A stretch of 64,000 nucleotides of DNA, from contig NZ_JAAGAA010000005.1 in NCBI RefSeq assembly GCF_010435965.1, forward strand, positions 211,248 through 275,247, read 5' to 3'. The notes beneath the pieces were generated by a model. That model worked only from the letters and a program-made list of their open reading frames with translations. It searched no databases and was not told the DNA's origin. Origin of the DNA: Crenobacter caeni. GTDB taxonomy: Bacteria; Pseudomonadota; Gammaproteobacteria; Burkholderiales; Chromobacteriaceae. Position numbers and translations under genes: made by a program. Shown here one piece after another: positions 41,996 through 50,333 of this stretch (position 1 is its first letter; each line of letters starts with the position of its first letter).

Positions 41996-42766
41996 TTAAT
42001 TTCTGTCGATTGCTCGCTTTGTAAAGGCTTCAAGATTCATCTTTTCGTCAATCACAATCTCATCGGTCCAGATATTGAGATTTCCATACGCATTGCGAAA
42101 GTCTTCCCAGTTCAGTGGTGATGAATCAAATTCATCCATGTTTCGTGCAAACTCGAACAATTTGCCAACTAATGCCTGTAGCTCGCCAAGTCGATAAAAA
42201 TATGTGATTAAGTTGTATTTGTCTGGATTTATATAGTTACCGTCGCGGCGCTGTTCGACGTAGCTTCTCATCCGGGAATCATGGATTTGCAGCGACACTA
42301 GAATTCTAGATAGATAGTCGCCAACGCCCGGTTCCGCATGTCGAATGCATTCACCAAAAACTGCTTTGTATTCCCGTGGCAAATCTGGAACAACAAAGTT
42401 TGGTTTACTTTCAGGAGTTGCTTTCCAGCCCAAGCTAAATAGTGTGGCGCTGGATTTGAAATAGGAAACCAATTCACTCAAAGCCGCAGGTAGGAATGCT
42501 TTTGCTGCTAAAAAATCTCGCGCACGCTGCTTTTCAGCGTTGTACCTAGCAATATTGAAAGCCGTGATACTCGATGCGAAGGCCAGTATGCCAACATTCA
42601 AACTCTGCCACCTGTCCCATACTTCTTGCACGTAATCCCAGTGTCCGTGGCCTGATATCCATGGCCAAAAAAACATGCAAATTGCGTAGATGAGTGCTAT
42701 GGGCAGTCCAACGAAGTTGAGTAAATTCACCAGGGTGTCTGGTTTTAAAATCAAGATGTGCTTCAT
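41996..42766 (-). CDS. Membrane protein of unknown function (second integron-cassette-like gene)
   Basis: Protein of 256 aa with two predicted membrane segments near the N-terminus (about 14-36 and 56-76) and a soluble C-terminal domain of about 175 residues rich in charged and aromatic residues. I do not recognise the family. Two-TM proteins with a cytosolic domain occur as effectors in some defence systems, but nothing here proves that. It begins about 29 bases past a probable attC site and its stop is followed by the IS30 relic. AT-richer than the host genes, so probably acquired. Confidence 0.6.
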   Translation of the reverse strand: MKHILILKPDTLVNLLNFVGLPIALIYAICMFFWPWISGHGHWDYVQEVWDRWQSLNVGILAFASSITAFNIARYNAEKQRARDFLAAKAFLPAALSELVSYFKSSATLFSLGWKATPESKPNFVVPDLPREYKAVFGECIRHAEPGVGDYLSRILVSLQIHDSRMRSYVEQRRDGNYINPDKYNLITYFYRLGELQALVGKLFEFARNMDEFDSSPLNWEDFRNAYGNLNIWTDEIVIDEKMNLEAFTKRAIDRN

Positions 42767-42794
42767 GGGTTTACTATCGCGTGGCTACGGGGAC

Positions 42795-42890
42795 ACATAA
42801 CATTTGAGGTAACCGGCCGCCGGAGCGCGAAGCGTGAAGGGAACCCGCATGTGTAGCTTGCGGGCGGTCCAGTTGACCGAGAGGTTGGCT
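42795..42890 (-). repeat. attC-like integron recombination site
   Basis: In the minus-strand sense: AGCCAAC (42890-42884), a 5-base spacer, GGTCAAC, a GC-rich variable stem, GGTTACC, a 6-base spacer, then GTTATGT (42801-42795). This is the R''-L''-L'-R' order of attC. The inner arms can pair with bulges. The site starts one base after the stop codon of the 42892-43530 gene, as expected for a gene cassette. R' and R'' do not fully match each other, as happens when TTRRRY comes from the next cassette. Confidence 0.55.
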
Positions 42891-42891
42891 T

Positions 42892-43530
42892 TCACGAACG
42901 CCATAGCGTTGGCTCAATGATTGGGAAGACCGCAAACTCTCGCAAAGACTGCATCAGATCTTGCCCCGACTTGCCTGAATGACGGACAGGGATGCCCGCT
43001 ACCGATAGCGCGATTTCGTAGAGGTGTGCGAACGCTTCAAAAACTGCGAGCTCGAATTCAGGAACAATGGAAGATGCGGGCAAATGCTTAAGGTAAGTGC
43101 AATCTGGAAAATAGCCATCGTCTACCAAGAAGCGCGCAGAACGAGATGAGGCAGCTTCTATGAAACCCTCTTGATGTTTGAACACATTATTCAGTGCTCT
43201 AAATTGACGCGGCCTACCAAAAAAGCGAAGGTCGTTGCGTGGCTTTGTAAATGGCTCCCACTCAACGGAAAGGTGGCGGTGTATTCGGATTGAAAATGTT
43301 TCGATTGAATTTGCCACAAGACCAATTAAAGCCTCTGCACTAACTTGTTCGGCAATGATGCTGGCAGAGCCCAGTTCCTTGAATTCACTTTTTGATACAG
43401 GAAGGCTGCTTTCTTGATCAATTAACGGTATAGCACGTATCGCCCTTTGTTGAAGTGCAAGCCCACTTCTCGCTATTTCAATTGCAAGGAGATCTCGATT
43501 CAGTTGTTGTACGACTGCCACCCATTCCAT
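42892..43530 (-). CDS. Hypothetical protein (first integron-cassette-like gene)
   Basis: Soluble, mostly helical-looking protein of 212 aa with no motif I recognise. R-A-L-N-N-V-F-K-H-Q around residue 110 is faintly like HEPN-type R-x-H patterns but the spacing is wrong. ATG 43530 is chosen (AAAGG 6 bases upstream); TTG 43536 is possible. It is flanked by a GTTATGC junction (complement of 43599-43605) and the attC-like site, which together delimit a cassette of about 800 bases. A perfect 28-bp palindrome lies 28 bases upstream. Function unknown. Confidence 0.6.
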   Translation of the reverse strand: MEWVAVVQQLNRDLLAIEIARSGLALQQRAIRAIPLIDQESSLPVSKSEFKELGSASIIAEQVSAEALIGLVANSIETFSIRIHRHLSVEWEPFTKPRNDLRFFGRPRQFRALNNVFKHQEGFIEAASSRSARFLVDDGYFPDCTYLKHLPASSIVPEFELAVFEAFAHLYEIALSVAGIPVRHSGKSGQDLMQSLREFAVFPIIEPTLWRS

Positions 43531-43557
43531 GTGCAACCTTTACTGAAAGCTGACGTG

Positions 43558-43585
43558 AAATATACACCTGCGCAGGTGTATATTT
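43558..43585. repeat. Perfect 28-bp palindrome upstream of the first cassette gene
   Basis: Arms 43558-43571 and 43572-43585 are exact reverse complements with no spacer, centred on ACACCTGC|GCAGGTGT. It could be an operator for a dimeric repressor over the gene's promoter, or part of the integron attachment region. Confidence 0.7.
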
Positions 43586-43598
43586 TGTTTGTCTGTGT

Positions 43599-43605
43599 GC
43601 ATAAC
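43599..43605 (-). other. Possible attI/cassette junction
   Basis: Minus-strand GTTATGC shares GTTATG with the R' of the attC-like site at 42795-42801, so both cassette starts read TTATGY. It lies about 50 bases from the start of the integrase remnant, where attI is expected. Confidence 0.35.
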
Positions 43606-43656
43606 TCGGCATGACGCGTGGGTTTCTCATTGTTTTACAAGCCACTGGGGTTGCCA

Positions 43657-43915
43657 ATGCCTGAAAGTGCACAGCCAGATGAGACTGTCACACCACGTTC
43701 ACTGGATGTACGCGAGGCGTTACGGATGAGAATGCGATTTTATAGCCTACGTACCGAGCTGCAGCATGTCAATTGGGTGCGTTGCTTTTTGCGCTTTCAC
43801 CCTCATCGACTCCCTCGCGAAATGGGGGCGGAGGTGGCCAGTGCTTGCCCATCTGGCAGTGGATGGGCAGGTGTCTGCAACCACGCAAAATCGGGCTTTG
43901 TCTGCACGACAGAGG
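43657..43915 (+). pseudogene. Integron-type tyrosine recombinase (IntI) remnant
   Basis: The first frame carries V-R-E-A-L-R-M-R-M-R-F-Y-S-L-R-T-E, then W-V-R-C-F-L-R-F-H and L-P-R-E-M-G-A-E-V: the N-terminal SAM-like domain of IntI/XerC-type integrases. Near 43820-43840, after a run of five Gs, homology jumps to the next frame: L-A-H-L-A-V-D-G-Q-V-S-A-T-T-Q-N. It then stops, and the catalytic domain is absent. So the gene is frameshifted and truncated. It points away from the cassette-like genes, as intI does in integrons. Confidence 0.7.
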
Positions 43916-43943
43916 CAAGCAGTTGCTGGCCTCCCAAAAGAAC

Positions 43944-43965
43944 TTCGCCGCCTCCCGGCGGCGAA
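43944..43965 (-). terminator. Terminator of the 51.1-44.0 kb minus-strand gene row
   Basis: Stem TTCGCCGCC/GGCGGCGAA with a 4-base loop, followed on the minus strand by GTTCTTTT. It lies 5 bases after the dehydrogenase stop and marks the right edge of the island. Confidence 0.82.
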
Positions 43966-43969
43966 TGTC

Positions 43970-45145
43970 TCAGCGCCCCTTCGGCTCCTTTGGCATGCCC
44001 AAGCCGCGTTCGGCGATCAGGTTGCGCTGGATCTGGTTGCTGCCGCCGTACAGGGTGTCGGCGCGGGTGAACAGGAACAGCGACTGCAAGCGGGTGAGGC
44101 CGTACGGCGCGGTGTCGCACAGCTCGGCCGCCTCGCCCAGCACGTCCATCGCCAGCTTGCCGAGGTTGCGGTGCCAGCTCGCCCAGTGCAGCTTGTAAAC
44201 CAGCGCCGCGCGCGTCTCTTCCGCATCGCCGCCCAGCATGCGCAGCGCGTTGTAGCGCATCACGGTCAGCCCCATCTGCGCCTCGGCGATGCGGGACCGG
44301 ATATCCGGGTCTTGCGCCGCGCCGTTGTCCTTCGCCACGCGGATGATTTCGTCGAGCTCCCCGCGAAACTGCATTTGCTGGCCCAGCGTGGACACCCCGC
44401 GCTCGAAGCCCAACAGCGCCATCGCGATCTTCCAGCCCTCGCCGGGCTGGCCCAGCAGGTCGGCGGCCACCGCCTCGTCGAAGAACACCTCGTTGAATTC
44501 GCTGCTGCCGGTGATCTGCTCGATCGGGCGCACCGTCACCCCCGGCTGGTCCATCGCCACCAGGAAGAAACCCAGGCCGTGGTGGCCGCTGGAAGCCGGG
44601 TCGGTGCGCGCCAGCACGAAGCACCAATCGGCCAGATGCGCGAGCGAGGTCCACACCTTCTGCCCGCTGATGCGCCACTGTCCGTCGTTACCCAGCCGCG
44701 CGCGGGTGGCGACCGCGGCGAGGTCGGAGCCGGCGGCAGGTTCGGAGTAGCCCTGGCACCACAGCGCCTCGCCCCTGAGGATGGGCGGCAGGTAGCGCGC
44801 CTTCTGCTCGGCGGTGCCGAAGGCGGCGATGGTCGGCCCGGCCAGCCCCTCGCCGATGTGGCCCAGGCGGCCCGGGCCGCCGGCGCGCGCGTATTCCTCG
44901 GCGAAGATCACCTGGCGCGAGATGGTCGCGCCGCGCCCGCCGTCTTCCTTCGCCCAGCCGACGCCGACCCAGCCGCCTGCGGCCAGCCGTTTTTCCCAAG
45001 CGCGGCGCTCGTCGATGAAGCTGTGTTCGTCGCCGGGGCCGCCGCGAAAGCGCAGCTTGTCGAATTCTCCGGTCAGGTTGTCGGCGAGCCAGCGCGCGGC
45101 CTCCTCGCGGAATGCTTCGTCTTCTGGGCTGAAGCTGATTTTCAT
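43970..45145 (-). CDS. Acyl-CoA dehydrogenase, long subunit (second pair)
   Basis: Protein of 391 aa with W-C-Q-G-Y-S-E-P-A-A-G-S-D-L, S-G-Q-K-V-W-T-S-L and the C-terminal Y-G-G-S-N-Q-I-Q-R-N. It resembles the dehydrogenases of steroid ring or side-chain beta-oxidation. It starts 15 bases after the stop of a shorter dehydrogenase, so the two probably make one heteromeric enzyme, as in other steroid clusters. Last gene of the minus-strand row and followed by a terminator. Substrate (C/D-ring propionyl side chain or a side-chain thioester) is not decidable from sequence. Confidence 0.86.
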   Translation of the reverse strand: MKISFSPEDEAFREEAARWLADNLTGEFDKLRFRGGPGDEHSFIDERRAWEKRLAAGGWVGVGWAKEDGGRGATISRQVIFAEEYARAGGPGRLGHIGEGLAGPTIAAFGTAEQKARYLPPILRGEALWCQGYSEPAAGSDLAAVATRARLGNDGQWRISGQKVWTSLAHLADWCFVLARTDPASSGHHGLGFFLVAMDQPGVTVRPIEQITGSSEFNEVFFDEAVAADLLGQPGEGWKIAMALLGFERGVSTLGQQMQFRGELDEIIRVAKDNGAAQDPDIRSRIAEAQMGLTVMRYNALRMLGGDAEETRAALVYKLHWASWHRNLGKLAMDVLGEAAELCDTAPYGLTRLQSLFLFTRADTLYGGSNQIQRNLIAERGLGMPKEPKGR

Positions 45146-45160
45146 GGCGGTATTCCTTGT

Positions 45161-46309
45161 TCAGTCGAGCAGGGCGCGGGCGACGCGCTCGCGGTGCAGC
45201 GCGGGGCTGCCCAGGAAGTGGCTGCAGCCTTGCGCGCGCTTGAAATAGAGGTGCACGTCGTACTCCCAGGTGAAGCCGACGCCGCCAAACAGCTGCAGCG
45301 CAGAGCCCGCGTTGTAGAACGCGGCTTCACCCGCGTAGGTCTTGGCGAGGCTGGCGGCCTGCGGCAATTCTGCGGCGACCTTGCGGGCGGCGTCATCGCG
45401 GCCGAACAGCGCTTCGCTGGCGACGCAGGCGGCGTAGTAGACGGCCGAGCGCGCCAGTTCCGCCTTGAGCAGCATGTCGGCCGCGCGGTGCTTGATCGCC
45501 TGGTAGCTGGCGATGGCGCGGCCGAACTGGCGGCGCTCGCCGGTATACCCGACCGCCATCGCGAGCGACGCGTCGGCGACGCCCAGCAGTTCGGCGGCGA
45601 TCAGCACCGTCGCGCAGACGCGCGCGGTGGCGAGCGACTTCTCGTCGGTGCGGGCGAGGCGCGCGCTGGCGGGCAGCGCCACGTCGTTGAGCAGCACTTC
45701 GGCCTGCGCGCGGGTCTGGTCCATGGTCGGGCGGTGGCGGACGGTGAGCCCCCGGCTTCCCGCCGGCAGCGCGAACAGCGCGGTGTCTCCAGTCTCTGCC
45801 TGCGCGGCAACCAGCAGCAGGCCGGCGACATGCGCGTGCGGCACGGCGGCGAAGTGGCCGCAGAGCAGATAGCCGTCGCCGTGCGAGCGGAAGCGCGCGC
45901 CGTCGGCGGACTTGCGCTCGTTCTCGCCAAGGCCGGCGACGCTGGCGATGGTGGTGCCTTCGGCGATGCCGGGCAGCCACGCCGCCTGCTGCGCGTCGTC
46001 GGCGCAGGCGAGCAGGGTAGAGACCGCCAGGCCGACGGTGGCGTGGTAGGGCACGCAGGCGACATGGCGGCCCAGCTGCTCGCCGATCAGCGCCGCCTCG
46101 ACAAAGCCAGTGCCGAGGCCGCCGAGGTGCTCGGGCACCAGCACCGCGCACGCCTGCATGTCGACGGCGAGCGCCTGCCACAGCGCATCGTCGGTGCCGG
46201 TGGCGCTCGCCATCGCGGCGCGCACCTGTGCGCTGGTAGATTGTTCGGCGAGCAGGGCAGCGACGGCGTCGCGGATCATCCGCTGTTCTTCGGTGAAGGT
46301 GAACTGCAT
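45161..46309 (-). CDS. Acyl-CoA dehydrogenase, short subunit (second pair)
   Basis: Protein of 382 aa: N-terminal F-T-F-T-E-E-Q-R-M-I-R-D, a divergent middle domain lacking the strong S-E-P-x-x-G-S-D motif, and the C-terminal G-E-R-R-Q-F-G-R-A-I-A-S-Y-Q and G-G-V-G-F-T-W-E-Y. Loss of half the FAD motif is typical of one subunit in heteromeric steroid dehydrogenases. The start at 46309 begins one base after the MFS gene stop; the frame continues upstream through MFS sequence but that part is a shadow. Co-transcribed with its long partner. Confidence 0.85.
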   Translation of the reverse strand: MQFTFTEEQRMIRDAVAALLAEQSTSAQVRAAMASATGTDDALWQALAVDMQACAVLVPEHLGGLGTGFVEAALIGEQLGRHVACVPYHATVGLAVSTLLACADDAQQAAWLPGIAEGTTIASVAGLGENERKSADGARFRSHGDGYLLCGHFAAVPHAHVAGLLLVAAQAETGDTALFALPAGSRGLTVRHRPTMDQTRAQAEVLLNDVALPASARLARTDEKSLATARVCATVLIAAELLGVADASLAMAVGYTGERRQFGRAIASYQAIKHRAADMLLKAELARSAVYYAACVASEALFGRDDAARKVAAELPQAASLAKTYAGEAAFYNAGSALQLFGGVGFTWEYDVHLYFKRAQGCSHFLGSPALHRERVARALLD

Positions 46310-46310
46310 G

Positions 46311-47621
46311 TCAGCATCCTTGCGGGGAGGTTTGCAGGGTGGTGCGGGCGCGGCGGTAGCGCGGCAGCGCAAGCGCGAGGGTGCCGCAGGTGAGCACGAG
46401 CAGGCTGACCGAGCTGGCCAGCGCGTAGCGCAACGCCTCGTCGCCTTGCGTGGCGGCAAACGCGTCGGATAGCGAGCCGGCGATCAGGGGCCCCGCGCCG
46501 ATGCCGCACAGCGTCATCACGCCGGCGAGCACGCTGGTCGCCTGGGCGACGCGGCCGGCCGGGAACAGGTGGCTGACCGCGCCGATGCACGGCACCGACC
46601 ACCACACGCCGAAGAAGGCGAAGCCCAGATAGAGCACGAAGGCCTCGGGGATGGCGAGCGAACCGAGCTCGACCAGCGTGCCGGCCGGCCACAGGAAGTA
46701 GCCGAGCGCGAACGGCACGCTCGCCGCCGTGCCCGCAAGCGCGGTGCCGATCTGCCAGCCGGCGTCGTGGCGGACCAGGCGGTCGGTCGCCCAGCCGCAG
46801 GCGACGGTGCCCGCGAAACTCATCAGCCCGCCGCCCAGGCCGGCGAGCAGGCCGGCTTGCTGCATGGTCAGGCCGTGCGAGCGGATCAAAAAGCTCGGGT
46901 TCCAGGTGCCGACCGCGTAGCCGCTGATCGCCGCCAGCGCGACGCTGGCGAGGATCCAGCGAAAGCCGGCGGTGCGCACGATGGCCGCAAGCGACGCGCC
47001 CCAGCCCTCTTGCTGTGCCGCGGCCTGTTCCTCGGGCTTGCGGTTCCTGACGGTCAGCCACATCAGCGCGCCGATCAGCACGCCGGGCGCGCCGATCAGG
47101 ATGAAGGCCATGCGCCAGCCGTAGTGGTGGGCGACCCAGCCGCCGGCGGCGAGGCCGACGATGGCACCCAGGCTCGGCCCCATCATGAAGGCGGCCAGCG
47201 CGCGCGAGCGCTGGCGCGGCGGGTAGAGCTGCGAGATCAGCGCGACCGACGGCGCCATGCCGCCCGCTTCGGCGATGGCGACGCCGATGCGCGCCGCGAG
47301 CAGCGCGCCGAAGCTGCCGGCCAGCCCGCACAGCATGGTGATGCCGCTAAAGGCGATCGCGCTGCCGGCGATCACCGGCACCGGGCCGACCCGGTCGGCG
47401 AGCCGCCCCAGCGGCAGGCCGGAGAGCGAATAAAACAGGCCGAACACCAGGCCGGAGAGCAGGCCGATCTCGGTGTCCGACACGCCGAACTCGGCCTTCA
47501 CCGGTTCGATCAGGATCGACATCAGCAGGCGGTCGACGTAGTTGCACACGTAGGCGAGCGCGGCGAGCGCGAGCGCCCAGTGGCTGCGCCAGGTCGGGGC
47601 GGGGGAGGTGCTTGCATGCAT
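46311..47621 (-). CDS. MFS transporter, candidate steroid or bile acid permease
   Basis: Protein of 436 aa with 12 predicted membrane helices, a G-R-L-A-D-R-V-G loop between helices 2 and 3, and the second-half G-W-A-T-D-R-L-V repeat. The N-terminal Y-V-C-N-Y-V-D-R-L-L-M resembles spinster-type MFS proteins found in bile acid and aromatic acid clusters. It lies between a chemoreceptor gene (15 bases upstream) and a dehydrogenase pair, all on one strand. Uptake of the growth substrate or of an intermediate is inferred. Confidence 0.85.
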   Translation of the reverse strand: MHASTSPAPTWRSHWALALAALAYVCNYVDRLLMSILIEPVKAEFGVSDTEIGLLSGLVFGLFYSLSGLPLGRLADRVGPVPVIAGSAIAFSGITMLCGLAGSFGALLAARIGVAIAEAGGMAPSVALISQLYPPRQRSRALAAFMMGPSLGAIVGLAAGGWVAHHYGWRMAFILIGAPGVLIGALMWLTVRNRKPEEQAAAQQEGWGASLAAIVRTAGFRWILASVALAAISGYAVGTWNPSFLIRSHGLTMQQAGLLAGLGGGLMSFAGTVACGWATDRLVRHDAGWQIGTALAGTAASVPFALGYFLWPAGTLVELGSLAIPEAFVLYLGFAFFGVWWSVPCIGAVSHLFPAGRVAQATSVLAGVMTLCGIGAGPLIAGSLSDAFAATQGDEALRYALASSVSLLVLTCGTLALALPRYRRARTTLQTSPQGC

Positions 47622-47636
47622 GGTGCGGGCCTGTGC

Positions 47637-49238
47637 TCAGACCTTGAACTGGCCGACTTCGCCTGCCAGTTCAAGAGACGTCGATTTGAGGGTTTCGCTG
47701 GCGCGGGCGATGTCGCCGGCCAGCTCGATGGTGCCGTCGATCTCCCGGCTGACCGCCGACAGTTCCCCGCTGGTGGCCAACAGCGCGCCGCGGATCTCCT
47801 CGGCGCGCTGCCGGGTGACGGCGACCGCGCGGGTCGACTCGCCAAGCGCTTGGCTGCCCTTGGCGACACTGCCGGCGACGCGGGCGGATTCCTCGGCAAT
47901 CTGCACGCTGTGCGCGAGCGTGCCCTGCACCACGGTGTCCAGCGCGCCGATCTCACCCTGGATGGCTTCGATGCTGCTGCGGCTGCGTTGCAGTGCGGCT
48001 TCGGTCTGCTGCGAGAGCTTGCGCACCTCGTCGGCGACCACCGCGAAGCCGCGGCCGGCCTCGCCGGCGCGCGCCGCCTCGATCGCGGCGTTCAGCGCCA
48101 ACAGGTTGGTCTGGTCGGCGATGTCGCGGATGGTGGCGAGCACGGTGTCGATGCCGCCGACCTGCCGGCTGACCGAGGAGAGTTGGTTGCAAAGCGCCTC
48201 GGTCTTGCCGTTGCTGTCCTTGACGTTGTCCGCCAGCGCGAACAGCTGCGCGATGCTCTCGCCCAGCGTGCGCTGCGCGTTCTCGATCGAGTCGTGGACC
48301 TGCTGCGCCTCTTCGGCGGCGGACGCCGCCGCGATACTGATCGACTGCGTGTCGGCACTGACCCCCGACAGGCGGGTGCCACTGCGCAACAGCGCGTCGC
48401 TGGCGTGGCTGGCGTCGGTGTGGAAGCGTTCGCTGCGCGAGAGCGCGTCGCGCGCGGCGTCCGCGGAACTGGCGAGCGAGCCGCGCAGGGCCGCGGTCAG
48501 CGAGTTGATCGCGCGGCCGATCGCGCCGACCTCGTCTTGCCCCTCGTCGAGGGTGGCGAGCAGGTTGCGTTCGGCCGCCATCGCTTCGATCTGCCGCTGC
48601 ATGCGCACCAGGCGCCGGCTGAGCCTTGCGCCGAGCAGCCATGAGGTGACCAGCCCGACCAGGATGACGACGGCTGCCATCACGCCGGACTGCGCAAGGT
48701 TGGCCGCGATCGCCGCCTGCGCCGGCGCGAGCGGCGCGTTGACGCCGACCAGGTAGGTCTCGCCGCGCAAGCCCTGCGCGCGCAGCAGCAGCTGGCGCTG
48801 CCCGCCGCTTTCGGCGAACGCGTGCCCTTGCGCGAGCGCGAGGTCCGCTTGTGCACCGCCGCCCGGGTAGGGCGCGAGCGGTGCGACATGCTTGCCGGCC
48901 GTGATTTGCGCCTCGCTGGCGTCGGCGATCAGGTAGCGCCACTGCCCGTCTTGCCTGGCGAGCGCGAACAGCCCGCTTGCGCCGTTATTTTTCGCGTAGT
49001 CGCCGAGCGTGGCGGCGAGGTCGAGGTACTCCGAACCACGCGCCTGACCGGCGAATAGCCGGTTGGCCGCGTGCGGCGGGACCATGCCGCCGTAGGCACG
49101 CGCCACGGCCTGCAGCCGATTGTCGACTTCCTGCAGCACATCCTGGCGTTTTTGCCAGTGGCCATACGCGAGCAGCGCACCGACGGACAGCACGTTGACG
49201 ACGATCAGCGCGAGCGTAATCCGGCCTTTCAGACCCAT
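47637..49238 (-). CDS. Methyl-accepting chemotaxis protein
   Basis: Protein of 533 aa: TM near residues 5-22, a periplasmic sensor domain of about 150 residues with a dCache/sCache-like feel (not assigned), a second TM near 180-200, HAMP, then the signalling domain with the signature tip [18 protein letters not shown]. The start at 49238 (M-G-L-K-G-R) is preferred over a GTG at 49265 because it follows an AAGGGAAAG site and starts with the TM. Its position between flavin reductase and MFS genes suggests steroid or bile-acid chemotaxis; that is inference. Confidence 0.88.
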   Translation of the reverse strand: MGLKGRITLALIVVNVLSVGALLAYGHWQKRQDVLQEVDNRLQAVARAYGGMVPPHAANRLFAGQARGSEYLDLAATLGDYAKNNGASGLFALARQDGQWRYLIADASEAQITAGKHVAPLAPYPGGGAQADLALAQGHAFAESGGQRQLLLRAQGLRGETYLVGVNAPLAPAQAAIAANLAQSGVMAAVVILVGLVTSWLLGARLSRRLVRMQRQIEAMAAERNLLATLDEGQDEVGAIGRAINSLTAALRGSLASSADAARDALSRSERFHTDASHASDALLRSGTRLSGVSADTQSISIAAASAAEEAQQVHDSIENAQRTLGESIAQLFALADNVKDSNGKTEALCNQLSSVSRQVGGIDTVLATIRDIADQTNLLALNAAIEAARAGEAGRGFAVVADEVRKLSQQTEAALQRSRSSIEAIQGEIGALDTVVQGTLAHSVQIAEESARVAGSVAKGSQALGESTRAVAVTRQRAEEIRGALLATSGELSAVSREIDGTIELAGDIARASETLKSTSLELAGEVGQFKV

Positions 49239-49345
49239 TTGTCTTTCCCTTTCCTGCAAGTGCACGCCGTGCGTGTCATCGTGCGCGGTCGCGCCATATT
49301 ACCCGCCGGGGTGTTCATGCCCCGCCATGCCGGGAGGAGGCCGGC
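49239..49345. other. 107-base gap between flavin reductase and chemoreceptor genes
   Basis: No regulon box, clear terminator or coding frame is seen. A weak CATCGTGC half-site at 49279 lacks the partner arm and -10. Read-through from the box K promoter into the chemoreceptor gene is plausible. Confidence 0.4.
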
Positions 49346-50317
49346 TCAGGCCGCCCGCCCGTCCTGCGGGTGCCACACCTTGATCGCGCCGCTGTCGGTC
49401 AGCGCGATCATCTGCTTGAGGAGGTTCTTCAGCACGCGCGCGTCCCACTGGCCGAGCTTCTCGACGAGGTCCGCCTCGCGCGCCTTGGCCACGGCCACCA
49501 GCCGCACCACCACGGCGCGCCCGCTCGCGGTCAGCGCGTAGCCCGGTGCGCCGTCGACCGTCTGCACCTCGAGCAGGTGGCGTGCGGCCAGGCGGGTGAG
49601 CGGCGCGAATTGCGGCAGGAAGCCGCTGTGGCGCATCAGCTCGTCCAGTGCGTCCTGGCTTTGCGCGCCGCGCTGCAGCAGCGTCGAGAGCGCGAAGAAT
49701 TCGGGGTCGGTCAGGCCCTGTTCTTCCAGCTCGCCGCGCAGCGCGCCGAGGAACTGGTAGTGCGCGCGGCCGACCAGATAACCCAGGAAGTCTTCCGAGA
49801 AGCTGTGCGGCTCGTCTGCGGCCGGGCTCTCGCCACCCTTGCGGGTGGCCAGCGCGTAGCGCCCGCCGTGGAAGACCAGCGGCGCCTTGTCCTCTCGGTC
49901 GAACGCGACCACTTCGCCGACCAGGATCAGGTGGTCGCCGCCGTCGTACTCGAAGCTGGTGCGGCACTGGAAGCGCGCCGCGCAGCCGGTCAAGAGCGGG
50001 CAGCCGTTGCTGCCGGTTTCCGTTTCAAGGCCGGCGAACTTGTCCTCGCCGCGGCGCGCGAAACGGTCGGACAGCGCCTCCTGCTCGGCAGAGAGCACGT
50101 GCACGGTCCAGTGGCCGCTGTGCGCGAACGCCCCGAGGCTGCGCGCGGTCTTGGCGATGCTCCACAGCACCAGCGGCGGGTCGAGCGACACCGAGTTGAA
50201 GCTGTTGGCGGTGACGCCGACCGCCTCGCCGTCGGCGTCGCGGGTGGTGACGATGGTGACGCCGGTGGTGAACGCGCCCAGCGCGTGGCGGAATTCCTGC
50301 GACTTGAAGTCGGTCAT
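49346..50317 (-). CDS. tesA1: Flavin reductase with C-terminal MarR-like domain, candidate reductase of 3-HSA hydroxylase
   Basis: Protein of 323 aa. Residues 1-165 are a short-chain flavin reductase domain (G-A-F-T-T-G-V-T-I-V-T, then G-V-T-A-N-S-F-N-S-V-S-L-D-P-P-L-V, and G-D-H-L-I-L-V-G-E-V). Residues 175-315 form a winged-helix MarR-like domain. The same fusion occurs in the C1 reductase of Acinetobacter 4-hydroxyphenylacetate hydroxylase, where the tail binds the aromatic substrate and relieves autoinhibition. Here the partner would be TesA2, the only such oxygenase in the window, so the tail may sense 3-HSA. HsaB/TesA1 of model strains are shorter. Symbol given by role, not by length. 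Confidence 0.72.
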   Translation of the reverse strand: MTDFKSQEFRHALGAFTTGVTIVTTRDADGEAVGVTANSFNSVSLDPPLVLWSIAKTARSLGAFAHSGHWTVHVLSAEQEALSDRFARRGEDKFAGLETETGSNGCPLLTGCAARFQCRTSFEYDGGDHLILVGEVVAFDREDKAPLVFHGGRYALATRKGGESPAADEPHSFSEDFLGYLVGRAHYQFLGALRGELEEQGLTDPEFFALSTLLQRGAQSQDALDELMRHSGFLPQFAPLTRLAARHLLEVQTVDGAPGYALTASGRAVVVRLVAVAKAREADLVEKLGQWDARVLKNLLKQMIALTDSGAIKVWHPQDGRAA

Positions 50318-50333
50318 CTTTCTCTCCCTCTAC

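Noticed and set aside
43108..43200. HEPN-type toxin assignment for the 42892 gene
   Set aside because: The R-x-H spacing (seven residues) does not fit the HEPN pattern and no antitoxin-like partner is adjacent.
49279..49296. CATCGTGC as a minus-strand regulon box before the chemoreceptor gene
   Set aside because: The opposite arm does not match and no A-N-N-N-T hexamer lies at the required spacing.
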